Shown here in pieces: positions 25,801 through 37,800 of a stretch of 64,000 nucleotides of DNA (the first letter of the stretch is position 1; each line of letters starts with the position of its first letter). The DNA is from Acrocarpospora pleiomorpha (GTDB lineage Bacteria; Actinomycetota; Actinomycetes; Streptosporangiales; Streptosporangiaceae). The notes under the pieces are model-generated. The model worked only from the letters and a program-made list of their open reading frames with translations, had not been told where the DNA came from and ran no database searches. The translations under genes were made by a program, and so were the position numbers. The stretch lies in contig NZ_BLAF01000005.1 of the NCBI RefSeq assembly GCF_009687885.1, forward strand, positions 271,118 through 335,117, in the 5' to 3' direction.

Positions 25801-28800
25801 CCGGGGTCGTGCACGCGGCCGGCGTGGGCCAGGCCGTCGCGCCACTCGGGCAGGCGGACGCCGCCGAGTTCGCCGACGTGATGACGGCGAAGGCAGCCGG
25901 CGCCGCCAACCTGGACGGCCTGCTCGGAGACCGCGAGCTCGACTTCTTCGTGCTGTTCTCCTCGATAGCCGGGATGTGGGGCAGCGCGGGGCAGGGCGCC
26001 TACGCGGCCGCCAACGCCTACCTCGACGCGCTGGCCGAGCACCGGCGGGGGCGAGGTCTCGCCGCCACGTCGGTGGCCTGGGGCGCGTGGGCCGAAGCCG
26101 GCCTGGCCGTGGCGGACACCGTGGCGGACACCCCGGCGGACACCCCGGCGGACACCATGGCCGACTACCTGCTCAGACGTGGGCTGGCCCTGCTGCCGCC
26201 CGGCCTCGCGATCAGAGAGCTGAGCCGGGCGGTCAGCGGCCAAGACGCGGTGGTGACGGTCGCGGACGTCGACTGGGACCGGTTCTATCCGATCTTCACC
26301 TCGGCCCGGCCCAGCCACCTGTTCAGCGAGCTCCCTGAGGTCAGGGCACAACTCGCGAGCGCGGACAAAGCAGCGACCTCCGACGACCCCGAGTTCGTCG
26401 CGCGGCTGCGGCAGCTGACCGAGAAGGAGCAGCGGCGCGGGCTGCTGGATCTGGTGCGCACCGAGGTGGCGGCCGTGCTGCGGCACGCGTCGGCCGAGGC
26501 GGTTTCCGAGCGGCGCGCCTTCCGCGAGATGGGGTTCGACTCACTGACCGCGGTGGAGCTGAGAAAGCGGCTGGTCGCGACGACCGGCCTGGCGTTGCCG
26601 AGCACGCTGGTGTTCGATCACCCGAACCCGGCCGCGCTGGTGGAGTTCCTCCGGTCGCAGGTCGTGGGCTCGGCGGACGCGGACGTCGCCGGGGTCCCGA
26701 TGGCGGCCCACACCGACGAACCGATCGCGATCATCGGGATGGCCTGCCGTTTCCCCGGCGGCGTGGGCTCTCCAGAACAGCTGTGGGAACTGGTGACCGG
26801 CGAGATCGACGCGATCTCCGGGTTCCCCGCCGACCGGGGCTGGGACGCGGGGGGGCTCTACGATCCCGACCCCGATCACTCCGGCACGACCTACTCCGTC
26901 GAGGGCGGGTTCCTGCACGACGCCGGTGACTTCGACCCCGGATTCTTCGGGATCTCCCCGCGCGAGGCGCTGACCATGGACCCGCAGCAGCGGCTGCTGC
27001 TGGAGACCGCATGGGAGGCCATCGAACGGGCCGGGATCGCCCCCTCGTCGCTGCACGGCAGCACGACCGGCACGTTCATCGGCTCCAGCTACCAGGAGTA
27101 CGGCTCGGACGCCGCCGACGCCGAGGGACACCAGGTCACCGGCTCCAGCCCGAGCATCCTGTCCGGCCGGTTGTCGTACGTGCTCGGCCTGGAAGGGCCC
27201 GCGGTCACGGTCGACACGGCGTGCTCGTCGTCGCTGGTGGCGCTGCACCTGGCCTGCCAGTCGCTGCGCAACGGGGAGAGCTCCCTCGCCCTGGCGGGCG
27301 GCGCCACGGTGATGACCACCCCGGCCGCCTTTGTGGCGTTCAGCCGCCAGCGGGCCCTGGCCGCCGACGGCCGGTGCAAGGCGTTCTCCGACTCGGCCGA
27401 CGGGATGAGCCTGGCGGAAGGGGTCGGCCTGCTCCTGGTGGAGCGGCTGTCCGACGCGCGGCGCAACGGCCACCCGATCCTCGCGGTGGTGCGTGGTTCC
27501 GCGGTGAACCAGGACGGCGCGTCCAACGGACTGACCGCGCCCAACGGCCCCTCCCAGCAGCGGGTGATCCGGCACGCGCTGGCGAGCGCGCGGCTGTCCC
27601 CGGCCGAGGTCGACGCGGTCGACGCGCACGGCACGGGTACGGCCCTGGGCGACCCCATCGAGGCCCAGGCCCTCCTCGCCACGTACGGGCAGGGCCGGGA
27701 GCGCCCGCTCCTGCTCGGATCGATCAAGTCGAACATCGGCCACACCCAGTCCGCGGCGGGCGTGGCGAGCGTCATCAAAATGGTCATGGCCCTGCGGCAC
27801 GGCCTGCTGCCGAAGACGCTCGGGGTGGGCACGCCCTCGTCCCACGTGGACTGGACGGCGGGCGCGGTCGAACTGCTGACCGAGGCCACGCCGTGGCCGG
27901 AGACCGGACGGCCGCGCCGGGCCGCCGTGTCCTCCTTCGGGATCAGCGGCACGAACGCCCACACGATCCTCGAACAGGCGCCGACCGGCGACGTCGCGCT
28001 CGCCGGTCCCGGTGCCGATGCGGGTCCCGGCGCCGATGCCGCCACGTCCGGTGCCGGGATGGTGCCGTGGGTGGTGTCGGGCCGGACGGCGGAGGCGCTG
28101 CGCGGGCAGGCACGGCGGCTGGCCACCCGCGTAGCCGACCGCGGTGAGCTGGAACCGGCCGACGTGGGCTTCTCGCTGGCGACGTCGAGGTCGGTGTTCG
28201 AGCACCGCGCGGTCGCGGTGGGCGGTGACCGCGACGCGCTCCGCGCCGCCGTCCAGGCGGTGGCCGCGGGCGAGCCGGCGCCGGGCGTGGTCCAGGGCAT
28301 GGCGGACGTCGAGGGCGCGACGGTCTTCGTGTTCCCGGGGCAGGGCGCGCAGTGGGCGGGCATGGGCGCTCGGCTGCTCGAGCAGTCCCCGGTGTTCGCC
28401 GAGCGCGTCGCCGAGTGCGGCCTGGCCCTGAGCCGGTACGTCGACTGGTCGCTGCTGGACGTGCTGCGCCAGGCGGAGGGCGCGCCGTCGCTGGACCGGG
28501 TGGACGTCGTACAGCCGGTGTCGTTCGCGGTGATGGTCGCGCTGGCGGCGATGTGGCGTGCTCATGGAGTCGAGCCCGACGCGGTGATCGGGCATTCCCA
28601 GGGCGAGATCGCCGCCGCCTGCGTGGCGGGCGCCCTGTCGCTGGACGACGCCGCCCGAGTGGTGGCGGTACGCAGCCAGGCCATCGCGCGGTCGCTGGCC
28701 GGCGCCGGCGGGATGCTGTCGATCTCGCTGCCGCCGCAGGACGTCGCCGAGCGGCTGCGGCCCTGGGACGAGCAGATCTCGATCGCGGCGGTGAACGGAC

Positions 28801-31800
28801 CGCGCACGGTCGTGGTGGGCGGCGATCCCGGCGCGCTCGACGAGCTGTCGCGGCGGCTGACCGAGGAGGGCGTGCGGGCCCGGCGGGTCGCGGTCGACTA
28901 CGCGTCGCACTCCGCCCACGTCGAGCCGCTCCAGCATGAGCTGCCCCAGTCCCTGTCGGCGATCCGGCCGCAGCGGGCCGAGGTGCCGTTCCTGTCCACG
29001 GTGACCGGGGACTGGCTGGACGGGACGGAGCTGGACGCGGACTACTGGTACCGCAACCTGCGGCGGACCGTCCGGTTCGAACCCGCGGTGCGCCGCCTGC
29101 TGGCCGCTGGGCACCAGGCGTTCATCGAGGTCAGCCCGCACCCGGTGCTGACCGGCGCGATCCAGGAGACGGCCGAGGACGCCGGTGGGAGCACGGTCGT
29201 CGCCGGGACGCTGCGCCGCGACCAGGGCGGCGCGGAGCGCTTCCTGACCTCCCTGGCGGAGGTGTTCGTGCGCGGTGTGCCGGTCGACTGGCGAGCCGCC
29301 TTCGACGGCACGGGCGCCCGCCCGGTGGAGCTGCCGACGTACGCCTTCCAGCGCGAGCGGCTCTGGATAAAGCGCGCCGAAGCGCCGGCGACGGGCGCGA
29401 CGAACCCGGCGGACGAGCGGTTCTGGGCGGCGGTGGGGCAGGAGGACCTGGACTCGCTGGCCTCGGAGCTGGACGTGGCCGCACCGGCGCTGGCCGAGGT
29501 GGTCCCTGCGCTGTCCTCCTGGCGGCGCAGGCAACGGGCCCGGTTCACGGCCGACTCCTGGCGCTACCGCGTAGTGTGGCGACCGGTGACCGATCTCGTC
29601 GCCACCCCCCTGTCGGGCACGTGGCTGCTCGTCACCACCGACGGCGTCGCGGACGAGGACGTTAAGGAAGAGGATGTCGCCGACACGCTCACCGCGCACG
29701 GCGCAGAGGTCCGCAAGGTCGTGCTCGATGAGACGTGCCTCGATCGCGCTGTGCTGACCGGCATGCTGAGCCAGGAGGAGCACGTCTCCGGCGTCGTGTC
29801 CCTGCTGGCCCTGGCCGAACAGCCCACCGAACGGCACCCGGAGCTGGCCACCGGCCTGGCCCTGACCGTCGCGCTCGTCCAGGCCCTGGGCGACGCGGAC
29901 ATCGACGCGCCGCTGTGGTGCCTCACCCGTGGCGCGGTCTCCACCGGCCGGTCGGATCCGGTGACCAACCCCGTCCAGGCCCAGGTCCACGGCGTGGGCT
30001 GGACGGCCGCATTGGAGCACCCGCGACGGTGGGGCGGCCTGGTCGACCTCACCGGGACGCTCGACCAGCGCGCGGCGCGGCGCCTGGCGAGCGTCCTCGG
30101 GGGCGCCGGCGGCGGCGAGGACCAGCTGGCGATCCGGCCCTCCGGAGTGTTCGCCCGGCGCGTGGTGCCGGCCCCGTCGCCCGCCGACCCGGCGCCCGCC
30201 TGGACGCCACGCGGGACCATCTTGGTGACCGGGGGCACGGGAACGCTCGCCCCGCACGTGGCCCGCTGGCTCGCGGCCCAGGGAGCCGAGCAGCTGGTGC
30301 TGGTCAGCCGCCGCGGCATGGACGCCCCCGGCGCGGCCGAACTGCTGGCGGAGCTGACCGAGCTGGGCACGACCGCCACCGTGGCGGCCTGCGACGTGTC
30401 CGATCGCGACGCGCTCGCCAACCTGCTCGCGCGGTTGCGGGCGGAGGGCCACGCCGTCCGCACGGTGGTGCACGCCGCCGCCTCCATCCAGCTGCACGCA
30501 CTGGAGGACACCAGTATCGAGGCGTTCGCCGAGGTGGTGCGGGCCAAGGTCGCCGGCGCCCGCCACCTGGACGAACTGCTGGACGCCGACGAGCTCGACG
30601 ATTTCGTGCTGTTCTCCTCGACGGCGGGGATGTGGGGCAGCGGGCGGCACGCGGCGTACGTCGCGGCCAACGCCTACCTCGGCGCGCTGGCGGAGAACCG
30701 GCGCGCCCGCGGGCTGCCGGCCACCTCGATCTCGTGGGGCATCTGGTCGGACGACCGCGAGCTCGGGCGGGTCGATCCCGAGCAGATCCGGCGCAGCGGT
30801 CTGGTGTTCATGGAGCCGGACCTGGCGCTCGAAGGGTTCCGGCACGCGCTGGCCGGCGCGGAGCCCGTGCTGGCGATCGCCGACATCGACTGGGAGCGGT
30901 ACTTCCCGGTCTTCACCTCCGTACGGCCGAGCCCGCTGTTCAGCGAGGTGCCTGCCGTACGGCGGCTGGCCGAGACCGCCGAGCGGCCGGTCGGCGCCGC
31001 GGGCGCGGGGGAGTTCGTCACCCGGCTACGCGGGCTGCCTGCGGCCGAGCGGGACCGCCTGCTGCTGGAGCTGGTGCGCGCCCAGGCGGCGACCGTGCTC
31101 GGGCACGCCTCAGCCGACGCCCTCGCCGAGCGGCGCGCGTTCCGCGACCTGGGCTTCGACTCGGTGACCGCGGTCGACCTGCGCAACCGGCTGGCGGCCG
31201 CCACGGGCCTGACCCTGCCGAGCACGCTGGTGTTCGACCACCCGAACCTGGCGGCGCTGGCGGAGTTCCTGCGCGCTGAGATCGCCGGGGCGCAGGCCGG
31301 ACCGGCGGCCGTGGCAGGCCAGGGACGGGCCGGCTCGGACGAGCCGATCGCGATCATCGGGATGGCCTGCCGCTACCCGGGCGGGGTCCGATCGCCGGAG
31401 CAGCTGTGGCGGCTCGTGGCCGCCGGGGTCGACGCGATCTCCGAGTTCCCCGGCGACCGCGGCTGGGACGCCGAGGAACTCTACGACCCCGACCCGGACC
31501 GGACCGGGAAGACGTACTCCACGCGGGGCGGCTTCCTCTACGACACGGCGGAGTTCGACGCGGACTTCTTCGGGATCTCGCCCCGCGAGGCGCTGGCGAT
31601 GGATCCGCAGCACCGGCTGGTGCTGGAGACGGCATGGGAAGCCGTCGAGCGGGCCGGGATCGCCCCGTCGTCGCTGCGCGGCAGCGTGACCGGCACCTTC
31701 ATCGGCTCCAGTTACCAGGACTACGCTCTGGCGATGGCCGGCCAGGGGGAGGGCCTGGAAGGCCACCTGGTCACCGGCACCGTGCCGAGCGTGCTGTCCG

Positions 31801-34800
31801 GCCGGGTGGCGTACCTGTTCGGTCTTGAGGGCCCGGCCGTCACGCTGGACACGGCGTGCTCGTCGTCGCTGGTGGCGCTGCACCTGGCCTGCCAGTCGCT
31901 GCGCGACGGTGAGAGCTCGCTGGCGCTGGCCGGTGGGGTGACCGTGATGTCCACCCCCGACGCCTTCATCGGGTTCAGCCGGCAGCGGGCCATGGCCCCC
32001 GACGGCCGCTGCAAGGCGTACGCCGATTCGGCGGACGGGATGAGCCTGGCCGAAGGTGTCGGCCTGCTGCTGGTGGAGCGGCTGTCCGACGCCGAGCGCA
32101 ACGGGCACCCGATCCTCGCGGTCATCCGCGGGTCGGCGATCAACCAGGACGGCGCGTCCAACGGGCTGACCGCGCCGAACGGGCCGGCGCAGCAGCGAGT
32201 GATCAGGCAGGCGCTGGCCAACGCCGGGGTCGCACCGGCGGAGGTCGACGCCGTGGAGGGGCACGGGACCGGCACGGCGCTGGGGGACCCGATCGAGGCG
32301 CAGGCGCTGCTCGCGACCTACGGCCAGGAGCGGGATCACCCGCTGTGGCTCGGCTCGGTCAAGTCCAACATCGGGCACACCCAGATGGCCTCCGGCCTCG
32401 CCGGAGTGATCAAGATGGTCATGGCCATGCGGCACGGCCTGCTGCCGAAGACGCTGCACGTGGACACGCCGTCGTCGCACGTGGACTGGTCCACGGGCGC
32501 CATCCAGCTGCTCACGGAGCCGAGGGAATGGGTGCGCGCCGGACGCCCGCGCCGGGCCGCGGTGTCGTCGTTCGGACTCAGCGGCACCAACGCCCACGCG
32601 GTGCTGGAGGAGGCGCCGCCCGCGGCCGCACGGGTGGGGCGGGCCGAGCCGGTCGTCGTCCCCGTGCTGGTGTCGGGCAAGGACGCGCGGGCCCTGGCCG
32701 CCCAGGCGGAACAGCTGCTGGCCCTGCTCGCGGAGTCCCCCGAGCTCCACCTCACCGACCTCGCGCACTCCCTGGCGACCACCCGGTCGCACCTCGACCA
32801 GCGCGCGGCGCTGGTCGGACGGGAACGCGAGGAGATCATCGTCGGGTTGCGGGCACTGGCCGAAGGCGCCGGCGTTCAGGAGGCCGTCGTCCACGGTTCC
32901 CTGGCCTTCATGTTCACCGGCCAGGGCGGCCAGCGCGCGGAGATGGGCCGCGAACTGTACGGTCGCTTCCCGGCGTTCGCCGACGCGCTCGACCAGGTGC
33001 TGTCCCACCTGGACGCGCACCTGGACCGCCCGCTGCGGGAGGTGCTGTTCGCCCCGGCGGGCACGGCGGACGCCGCCCTGCTGGACGAGACGGGCTACAC
33101 GCAGCCGGCGCTGTTCGCCTTCCAGGTGGCCGTGTTCCGCCTGCTGGAGTCCTGGGGCGTCAGGCCCGGCCACCTCATGGGACATTCGGTCGGGGAGATC
33201 GCCGCGGCGCATGTCGCGGGCGTGCTGTCCCTGCCGGACGCCTGCGTCTTGGTGGCCGCCCGCGCCCGGCTGATGCAGGCGCTGCCCGCGGGCGGGGCGA
33301 TGGCCGCCGTCCAGGCCGGCGAGGAGGAGGTGCTCCCGCTGCTGGCCGGGCGCGAGGAGCTGATGTCGATCGCGGCGGTCAACAGCCCGGTGTCGCTGGT
33401 CGTGTCCGGCGAGGAGGACGCCGTCCTGGAGATCGCCGCGCACTTCGCGGCCCAGGGGCGCATGACCAGGCGGCTGCGGGTCTCCCATGCCTTCCATTCC
33501 CCGCGGATGGACGCCATGCTCGAGGACTTCCGCCGGGTCGCGCGCGGCCTGTCGTACGCGCCGCCGGAGATCCCGATCGTGTCGAACGTGACCGGCGAGC
33601 CGGCGACCGCGGAGCTGCTCTGCTCCCCGGACTACTGGGTGGAGCACATCCGGCGGCCGGTCCGCTTCGGCGACGGCGTGCGCGGCCTGGCCGAGCAGGG
33701 CGTCGTCACGTTCCTCGAACTCGGCCCCGACGCCGTGCTCACGGCCATCGCCGCCGACTGTCTCACCGACCGCCCCGGCGTCCAGACGGTGCCCGTGGCG
33801 CGCCGGGACCGGGCCGAGGAGCAGGCCGTCACGGCGGCGGTGGCCCGGCTGCACGTCCGTGGCGTCGACGTGGATTGGCGCGGGTTCTTCGCCGGCACCG
33901 GCGCCGAGGCGGTCGACCTGCCGACGTACGCCTTCCAGCGCCGGCGGTTCTGGCCGGACGCCAAGGTGGCCGCCGTACCCGCGTCGTCCGATGCCGTGGA
34001 CGGCTGGCGGTACCGGTCCGTCTGGAAGCCGCTGCCCCGGCCCGCGTTCACCACGCCGACGCCGGCCCGGCTGCTCATGGTGGTGCCCGCCGGGCAGGCG
34101 GGTGAGGAGTGGGTGACGTCGCTGGCGGGCGCGCTTGGCGCGGAGGCCGATCTGATCGAGGTCCGCGAACCCGATCGGGAGGCGCTGGCCGCGCGGATAC
34201 GGGAGCTGTGCTCCGCCGGACCCCTGCCCACCGGGATCGTGTCGCTGCTGGCCCTGGACGAGCGGGACATGGCAGAGCATCCGGGGGTCCCCACCGGTCT
34301 GGCGCTGACGGTCGCGCTGGCGCAGGCGCTCGGCGACGCCGGGACCCCGGCGCCCTTGTGGTGCGTGACCCGCGGCGCGGTGTCGGTGGGGCGCTCGGAA
34401 CAGGTGTCCCGGCCGGTGCAGGCCGCCGTGTGGGGTCTCGGCCGGTCCGTGGCGCTGGAGCAGCCGCGGCTGTGGGGCGGTCTCGTCGACCTGCCGGAGA
34501 ACCTCGACTCCGTCACGATCTCCCGCCTGGTGGACGTGTTGTCCGGCCCTATGGGCGAGGACCAGATCGCCGTTCGCCCCTCGGGGGTCTTCGGCCGCCG
34601 CCTGGCGCACGCTCCGCTCGGCGCGGACACCGATGACGCCGAGCCGTTCGGTGCGGGCACCGTGCTGATCACAGGAGGCGCCGGTGGCCTCGGCTCGCAG
34701 GTCGCCCGCTGGGTGGCCGGCGCCGGTGCCGCGCACGTGCTGCTGGCCGGCCGCCGTGGACCCGACGCGCCGGGCGTGGCCGAACTGCGGGACGAGCTGG

Positions 34801-37800
34801 CCGCCCTCGGCGCCCATGTCAGCGTGGTGGCCTGCGACGTCGCGGATCGTGCGGCCGTGGCCGCGATGCTCGCCGGGATCCCGGGGGACCTGCCCCTGAC
34901 CGCGGTCTTCCACGCGGCGGGTGTGGTCGACGACGGGGTGCTGGACGGGATCACGCCGGAGCGTCTCTCCTCGGTTCTGCGGTCGAAGGCGGTCGGCGCG
35001 CTCAACCTGCACGAGCTGACCGAGCACCTGGACCTGCGGGCGTTCGTGCTGTTCTCGTCCACGTCCGCCACCTTCGGCTCACCGGGGCAGGCCAACTACG
35101 CCGCCGCGAACGCCATGCTCGACGCGCTGGCGGAGCACCGGCGTGCCCGGGGGCTCGCGGCGACGTCGATCGCCTGGGGGCCGTGGGCCGGGTCCGGCAT
35201 GGCGGCGGACGACGTCGTGGCGAACCGGCTGCGCCGGGCCGGCCTGCGGATGCTGCCCCCGGGCCTGGCGGTCCGCGCGCTGGAGCGGGCGATGGGGCAC
35301 GGCGACACGACCGTGACCGTCGCCGACGTCGACTGGTCCCGATTCGTTGGCGCCTTCGGGGCGATCCGGAACAACCCGCTGGTGAGCGACCTGCCGGAGC
35401 TCGCCACCGTCGCCGGGCCGGACCTGGCCGGCACGGCGGAGCCGGCGTTCCGGCTGCGGCCGGCCGATCTGTCCCCCGCCGAGCAGGGCCGGGCCGTCCT
35501 GGACCTGCTGCGCGGCATGGTGGCCAAGGTGCTGGGACACGACGGCGCCGACGGCATCGCGCCGGACCGGCCGTTCCGGGATCTGGGCTTCGACTCGCTG
35601 ACCACCGTCGAGCTGCGCAACGCGCTGGCGGCGGCGACGGGGCTGACCCTGCCCGCGACGCTGCTGTTCGACTATCCCACCCCGAGCGTGCTGGCGGACT
35701 TCCTGCTGGGCGAGCTGTCCGGCTCGACGCCGCGCACTGAGCCGGTGCCGGCCGTTCGGGCCCAGGCCGAGGACGGCGATCCCATCGTGATCGTCGGCAT
35801 GAGCTGCCGGTTCCCCGGCGGGGTGAGCTCCCCCGAGGATCTGTGGCGGCTGCTGGCGGACGGTGGGGACGGCATCTCCTCCTTCCCCGACGACCGGGGA
35901 TGGGACCTGGAGGCGCTCGCCGCGGGGATGTCGTCCACGAGCATGGGCGGGTTCCTCAGGGACGCGACCGAGTTCGACGCCGAGTTCTTCGGGATCTCCC
36001 CACGCGAGGCGCTGGCGATGGACCCGCAGCAGCGGCTGGTGCTCGAGGCGTCCTGGGAGGCGCTGGAACGGGCCGGCATCGACCCCGCGGGTCTGCGCGG
36101 CGGCGACGCCGGAGTCTTCGTGGGCACCAACGGCCAGGACTACGTCGCCGTGCTCAAGGGCTCTGACGCGGATGTGCAGGGCCACGTGGCCACCGGTACC
36201 ACCGCGAGCGTCATCTCCGGGCGGCTGTCCTACACGCTGGGTCTTGAGGGCCCCGCCATCACCGTCGACACCGCGTGCTCGTCCTCCCTGGTCGCCCTGC
36301 ACTGGGCCACGCAGGCCCTGCGCGGCGGCGAATGCTCGCTGGCGCTCGCGGGCGGTGTGTCGGTGATGTCGAGCCCGGACTCGTTCGTCGAGTTCAGCGT
36401 CCAGGGGGGTCTGGCCCCCGACGGGCGGTGCAAGGCGTTCTCCGACACGGCGGACGGCACGGGCTGGTCCGAAGGTGTCGGCATGTTCGTGCTCGAACGC
36501 CTGTCGGACGCCAGGACCAACGGCCATCCGATCCTCGCCGTCGTACGCGGGTCGGCGATCAACCAGGACGGCGCGTCCAACGGTCTCACCGCGCCGAACG
36601 GCCCGTCGCAGCAGCGGGTGATCCGGCAGGCACTGGCCGCGGCGGGGCTGGCACCGGCCGAGGTCGACGCGGTCGAGGCGCACGGCACCGGCACGGCGCT
36701 CGGCGACCCGATCGAGGCCCAGGCCCTGCTCGCGACCTACGGCCAGGAGCGGGATCACCCGCTGTGGCTGGGGTCGATCAAGTCCAACCTCGGCCACACG
36801 CAGGCGGCGGCGGGCGCCGCCGGTGTGATCAAGATGGTGCTCGCCATGCGGCACGGCATGCTGCCCAGGACGTTGCACCTCGAGGTGCCGTCGTCGCATG
36901 TGGACTGGACGTCCGGGGCCGTCGAGCCGCTGACCGAGCCCCGGGAGTGGTCGCGGAACGGCCGGCCGCTGCGGGCCGGCGTCTCCGCCTTCGGGATCAG
37001 CGGCACCAACGCCCACGTCATCATCGAGCAGGCGCTCCCGGACGAGCGGTCCGGCGAGCGCTCCGGGGATCGGACGCCTCCCGCGGTCGTGCCGTGGGTC
37101 GTCTCCGGCCGTACCCAGGAGGCGCTGCGAGCCCAGGTCGAGCAGGTCCTGGCCGCCACGCGCGACCTCGACCCGGTGGACGTCGGCTACTCGCTGACGA
37201 GCAGGTCGATGTTCCGGCACCGCGCGGTGCTGCTGGCCGGCGCCGACGGGGTGGCGGAGATCGCGCGTGGCGAGGCCGCCGTCGTCGCGGGCGGATCGGC
37301 GATGCTGTTCACCGGTCAGGGCTCCCAGCGCCCTGGCATGGGCCGGGAGCTGTATGACCGGTTCCCGGTGTTCGCACAGGCGCTGGACGCGGTGCTCGCG
37401 CAGCTCGACGTCGAGCTGGACCGCCCGCTGCGGACGATCCTGTTCGCCGCAGCGGGCTCGCCCGAGGCGGAGCTGATCGACCAGACGCAGTGGACGCAGC
37501 CCGCGCTGTTCGCGATCGAGGTGGCCCTGTTCCGCCTGGCGGAGTCGTGGGGGCTGCGGCCTGACCTGGTGGCCGGGCACTCGATCGGCGAGATCGCCGC
37601 GGCGCACGTCGCCGGTGTGCTGACGCTGGCGGACGCGTGCACTCTGGTCGCCGCCCGGGGCCGCCTGATGCAGGCGCTACCGGCCGGGGGCGCGATGGTC
37701 TCCGTACAGGCCACCGAGGACGAGGTACGCCCGATGCTCGCCGGGCGCGAGCACGAGGTGTCGATCGCCGCGGTCAACGGGCCGTCGGCCGTGGTGGTCG

